From Aequorivita lipolytica (GTDB taxonomy: Bacteria > Bacteroidota > Bacteroidia > Flavobacteriales > Flavobacteriaceae): a DNA stretch of 64,000 bases. The translations under genes were made by a program, and so were the position numbers. Below, piece by piece: positions 1 through 8,181 of this stretch; position 1 is the first letter of the stretch; the number at the start of each line of letters is the position of its first letter. Location: positions 1 to 64,000 of the forward strand of contig NZ_VORU01000013.1 of the NCBI RefSeq assembly GCF_007997135.1, in the 5' to 3' direction. The notes beneath the pieces were generated by a model. The model made no database searches and had not been told where the DNA came from. It saw only the letters and a program-made list of their open reading frames with translations.

Positions 1-101
1 ATGCGAACCGGATGATTCTCTGGAACAAGATCATCATAACTTGGAGGGAGAAGACTCAGTTGGTTCTGGCTATTGGTCTTCCAAACTACGTTGCTTTTCA
101 T
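1..101 (-). mobile_element. IS1182-family transposase, N-terminal fragment cut by the window edge
   Basis: Reading leftwards from an ATG, the frame is open to the window edge and encodes 33 residues, beginning MKSNVVWKTNSQNQ and containing LLPPSYDDLVPENHPVR. The block 'LLPPS-DDL-PENHPVR' is the usual start of IS1182-type DDE transposases in Bacteroidota, so this is most likely the 5' end of an insertion sequence whose body lies outside the window. I could not recognise the terminal inverted repeat between the start codon and the neighbouring terminator. The assignment rests on the N-terminal motif only, because no catalytic residues are visible. Confidence 0.75.
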
Positions 102-147
102 AGCATGAAAGTACAAAATTTCACGCTGTTGTCAAAATTATAAAACA

Positions 148-180
148 TAAAAAAGGCTGCCCTTTTTAGACAGCCTCTTT
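148..180 (-). terminator. Rho-independent terminator of the curlin-repeat gene
   Basis: On the minus strand an AGGCTG / CAGCCT stem is followed by a run of six T residues. It lies just after the stop codon of the curlin-repeat gene and separates it from the transposase fragment. Confidence 0.75.
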
Positions 181-203
181 GTGAAATAATAAAACCAAAT
201 ATA

Positions 204-1892
204 TTAATTGCCTTGATTTACAGTGGAGTTGTTACCATTCCCCATTTGGTTTACGTTGCTCGTGTGATTATTGCCAACTTGGAAGACCCCAGAGGTGTTG
301 GAGATTCCGTTTTGCATAACCATAGAGTCGTTCAAGTTGCCATTTTGATTAACCTCGGACATGTTCAAATTGCCCACTTGGTTGGTATTGGATTGGTTCT
401 CATCACCACTTTGGGAAGTATTAGTGAAGTTGCTATCTCCGTTTTGGAAAGAAATAGCAGTGTTCAAATTACCTGCCTGGTCAAGTTCACTCGTGTTCAA
501 GTTTCCTACTTGGTTACCTGTTGAGGAATTTTGATCTCCGTTTTGATCCACATCAAAATCGTTTTCATTACCAGTCTGTTGGTGGGATGTAACGTTGAAG
601 TTTCCGCTTTGTGCCGTGTTGGCTAAGTTACTATTCCCAGTTTGCATTGTAGTACTCATATTATCACTACCACCGTTGGGAAAACCTTGGAAGGTTTTTG
701 AATTGTTAAAATCTCCCACTTGTTCTATGGAACTAATATTTCTATTGTTTCGTTGGGTGATAAAGTTGAAGTTACTATTTCCATTTTGGGAAATATCGCT
801 ATCGTTATCATTGCCAAGTTGGGTAAGTATGGAATTATTGTTAATTTCAGTTTGTGCAACCATAGACTCATTACCGTTTCCTGTTTGAGTTACCGAAGAG
901 TGGTTGTCATTTCCCATTTGGTTTTCAGTAGAGGTGTTTGTAGCACCTTTTTGATCTGAAAAAGCATTGTTGCCATCTCCATTTTGGGTTTGGGTGATCA
1001 CGTTATCAAAACTAGTTCCTGCAAAAGTACCATCCTGATCAGCATTCGCATTGTTTAAATCACCGTTTTGGTCTTGGGTCACTGTATTGTTGTCCCCTTG
1101 TTGGCGAGATAAACCAATGTTGTCGTTACCTGTTTGTGTCTGTGTGGCCGTTGAGTTTTTAGTAGTAATCAACTGTCGGGCTTCTACTCTGTTAAAATCT
1201 CCGTTTTGGGTTTGGGTAATCTCGTTGCTAAAGGTTTGGATTCCTCCACCAGAACCTTGTCTGGCCAAAGCGTCATTACCATATCCAACTTGTGTTTGGG
1301 TAATCTCGTTATTTGAAGCTCCCGTTTCTTGGAAAGCATTTGCAACGTTAAAATCCCCAATTTGGTCCTGTGTAATAAGGTTTCCGGAACCGCCACCAAA
1401 AAACCCACCACCACCTTGGGTAGCGTTTGCTTCGTTGTCATTTCCTTCTTGGTCTTGGTCAATTTCATTATTGGTACTTTTAGTTACCTGAAAGAAACCT
1501 GGAAAAATCTGTAATACCCTACCTTGGTTGGCATTTGCAACGTTATCAGTACCGTCTTGTTCCTGGGTAACTGTGTTGTTATTTCCTATTGTTGTAGTAT
1601 TTGCAACGTTTCTAGTTCCAACTTGGTCAATGGTTGCATCATTGTTATTGGAGTTTGCTGATGATGTGCGGGAATCTCCCTGTTGCACGTTTGCATCATT
1701 CTCAGTTCCATCTTGTGTAACATCCGCATCATTACCATTTCCTCTTTGGTAGATATCGGATTCGTTCAAATTACCAGTCTGTGAAACCATGGCGCCGTTC
1801 CCGGTACCATTCTGTGTCACATTGTTTGTGTTTTGAGCAACCATTATTGCTCCGCAGAAAAGTGCTGCGACACTCAAAGTTACTTTTTTCAT
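204..1892 (-). CDS. Curlin-repeat (functional amyloid) secreted protein
   Basis: The 562-residue protein starts with a signal peptide (about residues 1-20, ending VAQ). The rest is almost entirely an 11-residue half-repeat of the form Q-x-G-x-x-N-x-x-x-x-x, the pattern of curlin (CsgA/CsgB) amyloid subunits. Regular repeats fill about residues 25-110 and 300-560. In the middle, longer glycine- or threonine-rich inserts sit between repeats with a doubled Gln (TQTQxG, TQDQxG). It is several times longer than enteric CsgA (about 150 residues) and has no T9SS sorting domain. From the family I infer secretion through a CsgG-like pore and assembly into surface fibres. No csgE, csgF or csgG is present in the window, so the export genes must lie elsewhere. 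Few non-repeat residues exist to suggest another function. Confidence 0.88.
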   Translation of the reverse strand: MKKVTLSVAALFCGAIMVAQNTNNVTQNGTGNGAMVSQTGNLNESDIYQRGNGNDADVTQDGTENDANVQQGDSRTSSANSNNNDATIDQVGTRNVANTTTIGNNNTVTQEQDGTDNVANANQGRVLQIFPGFFQVTKSTNNEIDQDQEGNDNEANATQGGGGFFGGGSGNLITQDQIGDFNVANAFQETGASNNEITQTQVGYGNDALARQGSGGGIQTFSNEITQTQNGDFNRVEARQLITTKNSTATQTQTGNDNIGLSRQQGDNNTVTQDQNGDLNNANADQDGTFAGTSFDNVITQTQNGDGNNAFSDQKGATNTSTENQMGNDNHSSVTQTGNGNESMVAQTEINNNSILTQLGNDNDSDISQNGNSNFNFITQRNNRNISSIEQVGDFNNSKTFQGFPNGGSDNMSTTMQTGNSNLANTAQSGNFNVTSHQQTGNENDFDVDQNGDQNSSTGNQVGNLNTSELDQAGNLNTAISFQNGDSNFTNTSQSGDENQSNTNQVGNLNMSEVNQNGNLNDSMVMQNGISNTSGVFQVGNNHTSNVNQMGNGNNSTVNQGN

Positions 1893-2466
1893 AGCATTAT
1901 ATATTTATTGGTTAAAAAAATTACGATTTATATATGCTATGAGTACATAGATTTATTCCAACGAGTACCATAGCAAATAAATGTGCAAAGTGTTAAAAGG
2001 AAAAAAAACCTATTAAATGGATTTTGTCAGAAGAAATCCAAACACTAGCTCAAGTGAGGTTGACCAGCTTTAATTTTGTTACTTGGCTTTCCAGAGGAGG
2101 ATTGTGGAAAGCACCTCAAATATGCAAAAAAAATAAGCATCAATCCAAACCCGAACGTGAATGGGCATATTTCTGATTATAAAAATGTAAGAAAAAACCT
2201 ACTTCAAAAGTGATTTACAATGACGTAATGAAATTTTTATCCGCTGAAAAACACGAAATTGAGGAAATTAATAGAAAGGTTAATTTTTTTATAATGTTTT
2301 GTTACGGCCGCTTTACAGCTGTGGTTTTTGCGCAATATCTGCCAAGCTGCACCCATTTTTTGAATGCGTCGCTCTTAATCTTGAACCTCAATTTCATTGC
2401 TGGACTCCAATTCAACTTCGCCCATAATACGCTAGAGATTTGGATACTGAACCCAATTAAAAAAAG
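1893..2466. other. Intergenic region with no supported gene
   Basis: About 570 bases between two minus-strand genes. It must contain the promoter of the curlin-repeat gene, but I see no good match to the Bacteroidetes -33/-7 pattern there. A short minus-strand frame of about 30 codons and a plus-strand frame running into the next gene are open, but neither has a convincing start or any recognisable similarity. Confidence 0.5.
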
Positions 2467-3693
2467 CTATTTCTTTATAACCCTAAATGAATTTGAGGTT
2501 TCCTGACCAAGCCTCAAAATATAGGTTCCCACGGACAATGCCGAAACATCAATAGTTGGGTTTTGGGCGGTCAATGTTCCTTCCCTCACTTTTTTGGCGG
2601 CCGTATCCACAAGCGTATATTTTATGGGAAACAAACTTTGGCTATCCATAATTTCCAGGATGGAGGTAGTGGGATTGGGATAAATTTTAAACTGTACGGA
2701 ATCTTCAATTGGAATTACAATAAGATAGTTCTCTAAATATGGTGTAAGGTTCAGAGTATGTAATTGTTGGATCGTTCCAGTGGTATTAAATCTTTCATTG
2801 GAAATATAATAATTCAGACCGTCTGCGGTCGTTATACCTTCAACTTGATGAAAAGGCAAACTAACGCCAAGTTTCCGTTTATTGCCCCCCAAAAAGTTTT
2901 CTCCTGTATAATCATATAGCAGAAAAACAAAAGGTTGTAAAATGGTACTGTAACCCGAAAGGGCGATGATTCCCCTGTCATTTTTATAAACGGCACCTGT
3001 TATCAGTCCATTAACATCAAATCCTTCCTGCAGTAAAGCTTGATATGTACCAGGGATTTTTGGTAGTTTATAGAGCCTAGTTTCGTTGCTTACCCATTCC
3101 TTGGTAAAAAGAAATATGGAGCTTTCGGTTACGATAAATGCTTCACAATCATAGTTGGTATTGTTTGGACCCTGTGGTGTAAAATCGGTTTGATCCTCAT
3201 ATGCAAAATTTATAATGTCCATTTGCGGCGTTCCCGCTTGAATGGAAACTTTGCTCACGCGAATTATCTTCAGATCTGTACGATTGCCATTTGCGTTGTT
3301 GCCAAAATCGCCCACATAAACATAATCTTCATCCTGGGAGATTTCCTCCCAATCCTCATTTAATAGAGGATCCAGTGAAACGCTGGCAAGTATGGAACCG
3401 TTGGAAGGGTCGAGCTCATAAAGATTGGTATCGCTACTGTCATTTTGGGTCCAAAGGTTGTCGTTCCAATATATAAGCCCGGAATTTTCCGCGAGTACCG
3501 CATCAAGCGCATAGGTGTTTGTAGTGGAAACAGTGACGGGGTCGTAAGTGCAGCTGCCATCATTCTGCGTTGCCGAGGGATCATAGTTATTGGCCAGAGG
3601 ATCCGTACAGCCCATTTGTGAATGGATTTCACTAATGCCTAACAAAAGGACCATTATGGTAATAGCAGTTTTTTTTAACACTAAGAGTTTCAT
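2467..3693 (-). CDS. Secreted protein with T9SS C-terminal sorting domain, function unknown
   Basis: The 408-residue protein has a signal peptide (about 1-25). Next comes a cysteine-bounded, calcium-loop-like segment starting GCTDPLANNYDP and ending DGSC, common near the N-terminus of flavobacterial exported proteins. The long central region (about 50-325) is rich in beta-strand and aromatic residues and could be a beta-propeller. The last 75 residues, from 'KIYPNPT' to 'GTYILRL' and a basic tail, are a type A T9SS sorting signal. It should therefore cross the outer membrane through the type IX system and be cell-attached or released. I do not recognise an enzymatic motif in the central part. 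It is transcribed as a single gene towards the curlin-repeat gene, more than 500 bases away. Confidence 0.85.
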   Translation of the reverse strand: MKLLVLKKTAITIMVLLLGISEIHSQMGCTDPLANNYDPSATQNDGSCTYDPVTVSTTNTYALDAVLAENSGLIYWNDNLWTQNDSSDTNLYELDPSNGSILASVSLDPLLNEDWEEISQDEDYVYVGDFGNNANGNRTDLKIIRVSKVSIQAGTPQMDIINFAYEDQTDFTPQGPNNTNYDCEAFIVTESSIFLFTKEWVSNETRLYKLPKIPGTYQALLQEGFDVNGLITGAVYKNDRGIIALSGYSTILQPFVFLLYDYTGENFLGGNKRKLGVSLPFHQVEGITTADGLNYYISNERFNTTGTIQQLHTLNLTPYLENYLIVIPIEDSVQFKIYPNPTTSILEIMDSQSLFPIKYTLVDTAAKKVREGTLTAQNPTIDVSALSVGTYILRLGQETSNSFRVIKK

Positions 3694-4167
3694 AATTTTA
3701 ATTGGTTAAAAAAGAATGACTAATATACTATTTTTGAATATATTATGAAAGTTTCAAGATCATCATCCCAAGGGTCAATGAAAAAGCTTTTAAATTTATA
3801 GTATACTTCTGAAAAGAATGTTTGGTTTTTTATGATAGAACCGTAGCTTAATATTTTTTTATCTTGAAAACACCAATATGCTTGAACAATTATTTTTATT
3901 ATTTTCTTCTACCCCCTAATCGTTGTAGCGTTGCGCCGTGCAAGATATGATTTAAGTACTGAGATTAGAAATAATACCATAACCATGATTGATAACAATG
4001 AAGGAATCAAAATAGTGAAAGCGCATCGCCAATTATGTTTTCAATAGAAAATATTATAAAAGGATGCAAGGCTGAAAAATTTTGTTGAAGTAATTTATCG
4101 TTCTCTTAAACATTATGTATCTTTACCCACAATGAAATTTGTTACACAATCCTATAAATACAATGCT
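3694..4167. other. Intergenic region with a possible frameshifted small membrane gene
   Basis: This divergent gap must hold the promoters of both flanking genes. Within it a plus-strand ATG (base 3878) begins MLEQLFLLF and stops after 13 codons. Shifting frame by one base continues as FYPLIVVALRRARYD and stays open to a TAG at 4045-4047, giving a hydrophobic segment followed by an arginine-rich and then polar tail. This could be a small membrane gene with one frameshift, or chance. I see no family match. Confidence 0.25.
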
Positions 4168-4332
4168 ATGTTTGGAATGTTTAAAAAGAAAACTGAAAAA
4201 GAAAAATTGCAGGAAAAATATCAAAAACTGCAGAAAGAATCCTTCGATCTTTCTACCACCAACCGAAAGCTGAGCGATCAAAAAGCGTATGAAGCCGAAG
4301 AAGTTATGAAGCAGCTGGAAAAGCTGAAATAA
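4168..4332 (+). CDS. Lacal_2735 family small protein
   Basis: A 54-residue charged, largely helical protein starting MFGMFKKKTEKEKLQ and containing the family-typical 'LSTTNR' and 'EAEEVMKQLEKL' segments. I chose this internal ATG because family members begin MFGLFKKK; an upstream in-frame ATG would add 12 residues that lack the family pattern. Function is unknown. It sits seven bases ahead of the DUF2452 gene and is the first of a run of four closely spaced plus-strand genes, so it is probably co-transcribed with them. Confidence 0.78.
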   Translation: MFGMFKKKTEKEKLQEKYQKLQKESFDLSTTNRKLSDQKAYEAEEVMKQLEKLK

Positions 4333-4339
4333 ATTTGCA

Positions 4340-4750
4340 ATGGCTGACGAAAAAAAACCAGACAACGTAGTTTTTAACATTGAAAAACAGCGCTATGATG
4401 CAGCGCTAAAGCCTTACGCAACTTCGGTTGGTGCACCAGTAATTACAATTACCGACACTACTGCGTGGAAAAATAGGAGCATCAACAAAACAAACCATAA
4501 AATAAATGCCAAGTATGTTGAGTTGAAGACTGAATATGAAAAAATGATAACGGAGTTTGAGTACAACAACCTCATTTTTAATTCAGAATTTAGTTTTGAA
4601 CCCGTAATTGGTGAAGTTTACCATCTTTATAAAAGAAAGGAAGGCAACAGCTTTCTTTCACTTATTGCCCCAGAGCAGTGCAACTTTAAACACATTGGCA
4701 GTTTCTATTTAAACGTAGACCAAACTTGGGAAAAAGTAAATGAAATATGA
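4340..4750 (+). CDS. DUF2452 domain-containing protein
   Basis: A 136-residue soluble protein without a signal peptide that matches the DUF2452 family over its whole length: an N-terminal 'PDNVVFNIEKQRYDAALKPY' block, then a helical middle, then a C-terminal 'FEPVIGEVYHLYKR' and 'LSLIAPEQC' block. The function is not known. Its stop codon overlaps the start of the next gene in ATGA, indicating translational coupling with the TIGR03643 protein, a pairing that fits the conserved small-gene cluster here. Confidence 0.85.
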   Translation: MADEKKPDNVVFNIEKQRYDAALKPYATSVGAPVITITDTTAWKNRSINKTNHKINAKYVELKTEYEKMITEFEYNNLIFNSEFSFEPVIGEVYHLYKRKEGNSFLSLIAPEQCNFKHIGSFYLNVDQTWEKVNEI

Positions 4751-5031
4751 TTGGAGAGGAACTTACAGAAAGACAATTGGACCGAATAATAGAAATGGCT
4801 TGGGAAGATAGAACCCCTTTTGAAGCCATAGATTTTCAGTTTGGCTATCCTGAAAAAGAAGTTATAAAAATTATGCGCGGCAACTTAAAAGAAAGTAGCT
4901 TTAAGTTGTGGCGAAAACGTGTAAATAGTGGTGTAAGCAAAAAACATCTTAAAAAAAGAAGCTTAGAAATTGGCCGTTTTAAATGTTCCCGACAAAAAGC
5001 TATATCTGGAAATAAAATTAGTAAAAGGTAA
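4747..5031 (+). CDS. TIGR03643 family protein
   Basis: A 94-residue basic protein. Residues 1-60 carry the conserved pattern 'LDRIIEMAWEDRTPFEAIDFQFG' (quoted in part) and 'VIKIMRGNLKESSFKLWRKRV', which resemble a helix-turn-helix fold, and the last 30 residues are strongly basic. The family is conserved in marine bacteria and often lies near DUF2452 genes, but no function has been shown. A DNA- or RNA-binding role is only inferred from the charge and helices. Confidence 0.82.
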   Translation: MIGEELTERQLDRIIEMAWEDRTPFEAIDFQFGYPEKEVIKIMRGNLKESSFKLWRKRVNSGVSKKHLKKRSLEIGRFKCSRQKAISGNKISKR

Positions 5032-5050
5032 CTCTTAGAACACTACAAAA

Positions 5051-5677
5051 ATGCACTACAGCAAGAAAGACATTGAAAACCTAGACCGCGTTACGCGATT
5101 GAAAATTATAAACTCGGTTACTGGAATAAAACCCGCAAACCTAATTGGTAGTATTGATAGCGTCGGTCGAACCAATGTAGCCATTTTCAGCAGTGTAGTA
5201 CATTTGGGCAGCAATCCCGCAATTTTGGGTTTTATTTCGCGTCCGCATACTGAAGATGCGGGCCACACTTACAGCAATATTATGGAGAATGAAGTTTACA
5301 CTATAAATCACATTCACCCAGAATTCGTTAAAAACGCGCATTATACTTCGGGAAAATTCGATCAGGAAATTTCAGAATTTGACCGCTGCGGACTTACTGA
5401 AGAATATATTAAAGATTTCAAAGCACCTTTTGTAAAGGAAAGCAACTTTAAAATGGGACTTCGCTTCAAGGAAAAAATTGACATTCCCTTAAATGGAACT
5501 GTTTTGATTATTGGCGAAATAGAAGAATTAATAATTCCGAAAAATGCTTTTATGGATGATGATATTGATTTGCAAATTTCAGAAGCCATAGGTATTTCGG
5601 GATTAAATACTTATTATTCACTTACCAAAATGGAGCGTTATCCGTATGTAAGAATTCCCGAGGTACCCGAATTTTAA
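5051..5677 (+). CDS. Flavin reductase family (FMN-binding split-barrel) protein
   Basis: A 208-residue protein with the split-barrel flavin-binding fold of the DIM6/NTAB flavin reductase family. Visible features are the 'NVAIFSSVVHLGSNPAILGFISRP' strand-loop segment (about 40-65; conserved in FMN binders), 'YTINHIHPE' (about 83-92) and a C-terminal strand pair with 'LIIGEIEELIIP'. Members bind FMN and often pass electrons from NAD(P)H. The true substrate is unknown. It closes the run of four plus-strand genes starting at the Lacal_2735 gene. Confidence 0.82.
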   Translation: MHYSKKDIENLDRVTRLKIINSVTGIKPANLIGSIDSVGRTNVAIFSSVVHLGSNPAILGFISRPHTEDAGHTYSNIMENEVYTINHIHPEFVKNAHYTSGKFDQEISEFDRCGLTEEYIKDFKAPFVKESNFKMGLRFKEKIDIPLNGTVLIIGEIEELIIPKNAFMDDDIDLQISEAIGISGLNTYYSLTKMERYPYVRIPEVPEF

Positions 5678-5878
5678 AGGTGTTTTGAAAGCTTCTTTTT
5701 CCCGAAGTTGAAAAAACTATTTCGTTTAAAATCTATTCTCTCAAAATTATTTTATCCTTTTCCAACCGAAATTATTTCCGCAACAAAACCTACTTTTCAT
5801 TATAAAGACTCGCATTAATTAAATACATTTCTGCATCAAATTGGCTACCTTCACTTTCGCCACAGAAATCCTTTAATT

Positions 5879-7786
5879 ATGAGCAATTACCACATCAAGA
5901 ATTTAGAAGAATATTTTCAGGTTTACAGAAAATCTATTCGCGATCCTGAAAGCTTTTGGGAAGAAATTGCGGAAGAAAACTTTATGTGGAGCAAACGTTG
6001 GGACAAAGTGCTGGAATATGACCTTTCAAAACCCGAAATTTCTTGGTACAAAGGCGCAAAACTGAATATTACCGAGAATTGTATAGACAGACATTTATAC
6101 ACCCGTGGCGATAAAACCGCCATTATTTTTGAACCCAATGACCCATCTGAAAAATCGGAACACATTACTTACAAACAGCTGCACGAAAGAGTTTGCAGAT
6201 TTGCAAATGTGCTGTTGGAACACGGAATAGAAAAAGGCGACAGAGTTTGTATTTACTTACCTATGATTCCCGAACAGGCCATTTCACTATTGGCGTGTGC
6301 ACGCATTGGCGCTATTCACTCAGTGGTTTTTGCTGGATTTTCGGCTACGGCACTTTCAACGCGTATCAATGATTCGGATTGCAAAATGGTAATTACCAGC
6401 GATGGCTCGTATCGCGGTAACAAAACCATAGATTTAAAAGGAATTGTGGATGAAGCACTGGAATCCTGCCCAAGTGTAAAAACTGTTTTGGTGGCAAAGC
6501 GAATAAATTCTGAAATTGCAATGAAACCAAACCGCGACAAGTGGCTACTACCCTTGCTGGACGAAGCATATCACCACTGTGTGCCAGTAGTTATGGACGC
6601 TGAAGATCCATTGTTTATATTATACACTTCCGGTAGCACCGGAAAACCAAAAGGGATGGTACACACCACAGCTGGTTATATGGTTTACACCGCTTATACT
6701 TTCAAAAACGTTTTCCAATATCGCGAGAATGATGTTTTTTGGTGCACGGCAGATATAGGCTGGATTACCGGCCACAGTTACATTGTTTATGGTCCACTTG
6801 CAAATGGCGCCACAACCCTGATGTTTGAGGGCGTTCCTTCCTATCCAGATTTTGGACGTTTTTGGCAAGTGGTGGAAAAACACAAAGTAAATCAGTTTTA
6901 TACTGCGCCAACCGCCATCCGTGCTTTAGCGAAGGAGCGATTGGACTTTTCAGAAAACTATGATCTTTCTTCGCTTAAAATTTTGGGCAGCGTTGGCGAA
7001 CCCATTAACGAAGAAGCTTGGCACTGGTATAATGACAATATCGGAAAGAAAAATTGCCCAATTGTAGACACATGGTGGCAAACAGAAACGGGCGGTATTA
7101 TGATTTCACCTATTCCCTACTCCACGCCTACTATTCCCACTTATGCCACACTACCATTGCCCGGTATACAACCTGCGCTCATGGATGAAAACGGTGAAGA
7201 ACTGAAAGGAAACTTAGTTAGCGGCCGCTTGTGTATAAAATTCCCTTGGCCGGGAATGGCACGGACCATTTGGGGCAATCACGAACGCTACCGCGAAACT
7301 TATTTTTCAACGTTTGAGAACAAATATTTTACAGGTGATGGGGCGTTGCGCGACAGTACTGGCTATTACCGCATCACGGGTCGCGTGGATGATGTAATTA
7401 TTGTTTCTGGCCACAACTTGGGCACTGCTCCCATTGAAGATGCCATAAACGAACACCCTGCAGTGGCGGAAAGTGCCATTGTGGGCTTCCCGCACGATGT
7501 GAAAGGGAATGCGCTTTACGGTTTTGTGATATTGAAGGAAATTGGAGAAACCCGTCTGCACGAAAACCTGCGCAAAGAGATAAACCAAATAATCACAGAA
7601 CATATTGGTCCTATTGCAAAACTGGACAAAATCCAGTTTACCACGGGCCTGCCCAAAACCCGAAGCGGAAAAATTATGCGCCGTATTCTTAGAAAGATTG
7701 CCGAAAAGGACACCGATAACTTGGGTGATATCTCTACGCTACTAAATCCAGAGGTGGTACAGGAAATTATAGATAGCGCTATTTAA
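5879..7786 (+). CDS. acs: Acetate--CoA ligase (acetyl-CoA synthetase)
   Basis: A 635-residue enzyme that converts acetate, ATP and CoA to acetyl-CoA through an acetyl-adenylate. The N-terminal ACAS extension (WYKGAKLNITENCIDRH) is present. The ATP-binding motif YTSGSTGKPKG is near residue 250, the adenylation motif 'DTWWQTETGG' near 400, and the GRVDDVI hinge near 500. The PKTRSGKIMRR loop near 595 contains the catalytic lysine that is acetylated for control in other bacteria. Length matches the family (about 630-650). It stands alone, with about 200 bases on the upstream side and a decayed region after it. Confidence 0.95.
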   Translation: MSNYHIKNLEEYFQVYRKSIRDPESFWEEIAEENFMWSKRWDKVLEYDLSKPEISWYKGAKLNITENCIDRHLYTRGDKTAIIFEPNDPSEKSEHITYKQLHERVCRFANVLLEHGIEKGDRVCIYLPMIPEQAISLLACARIGAIHSVVFAGFSATALSTRINDSDCKMVITSDGSYRGNKTIDLKGIVDEALESCPSVKTVLVAKRINSEIAMKPNRDKWLLPLLDEAYHHCVPVVMDAEDPLFILYTSGSTGKPKGMVHTTAGYMVYTAYTFKNVFQYRENDVFWCTADIGWITGHSYIVYGPLANGATTLMFEGVPSYPDFGRFWQVVEKHKVNQFYTAPTAIRALAKERLDFSENYDLSSLKILGSVGEPINEEAWHWYNDNIGKKNCPIVDTWWQTETGGIMISPIPYSTPTIPTYATLPLPGIQPALMDENGEELKGNLVSGRLCIKFPWPGMARTIWGNHERYRETYFSTFENKYFTGDGALRDSTGYYRITGRVDDVIIVSGHNLGTAPIEDAINEHPAVAESAIVGFPHDVKGNALYGFVILKEIGETRLHENLRKEINQIITEHIGPIAKLDKIQFTTGLPKTRSGKIMRRILRKIAEKDTDNLGDISTLLNPEVVQEIIDSAI

Positions 7787-7875
7787 AGAAAATTATTTTT
7801 TGGTGTCAGCATACTATTTGAGTTTTGTACAGGAACTTTCTGTATAATTATAATAGTTATGCAATATTCAAGAAA

Positions 7876-7965
7876 ATGAAATTAGGAGGAATCTTAGTTG
7901 TCGGAATGCTGTTTTTAACAGATTCAAGCTCAAGATTTTGAAAGATTGGTTGGGGACAAAATTTA
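7876..7965 (+). pseudogene. Remnant of the N-terminus of an exported protein
   Basis: An ATG opens MKLGGILVVGMLFLT, which looks like a signal peptide. The frame then ends after a few codons. A one-base shift at the end of the hydrophobic stretch gives IQAQDFERLVGDKI, a natural continuation with a signal peptidase site after AQA/Q. A stop follows at once. I read this as the decayed 5' end of a secreted-protein gene whose remainder has been deleted. The original family is not recognisable. Confidence 0.4.
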
Positions 7966-8034
7966 ACTTGTAGGAAAATGGGTTATTTTCTTACATTAGC
8001 CGAATGATGAAAAAGAAAAGCTCTATACAGATGG

Positions 8035-8181
8035 TTTATCTATATTTATATATGGTAAGGAACGCGCCTATTCGCTTGGTGCAAACAACTATATATTAAA
8101 GCCGCTTGAATTTGATGAATTTAGAAAACCGTTACAGACCTTGATTTTTATTGGCTGCTAGTGAACCAACCTCACATTTGA
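8035..8181 (+). pseudogene. C-terminal remnant of an Rcp1-type response regulator
   Basis: One frame reads AYSLGANNYILKPLEFDEF, the end of a receiver domain with its conserved lysine (KP). The frame then stops, but a one-base shift gives FYWLLVNQPHI and a stop, which is the family's usual ending (YWLLLNEPP). The first two-thirds of the receiver, including the phospho-accepting aspartate, are missing. It lies directly in front of, and overlaps, the reading frame of the large kinase. This arrangement, response regulator followed by a kinase, is usual for this family. Confidence 0.65.

Noticed and set aside
204-1892. Possible CRISPR-like or tandem-repeat DNA array
   Set aside because: The repetition is in the encoded protein (QxGxxN units) and the DNA repeats are diverged with no unique spacers between identical repeats.
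2210-2506. Open plus-strand frame of about 98 codons between the curlin-repeat and T9SS genes
   Set aside because: No ATG near a plausible start, composition unlike a protein, and the end overlaps the coding sequence of the minus-strand T9SS gene.
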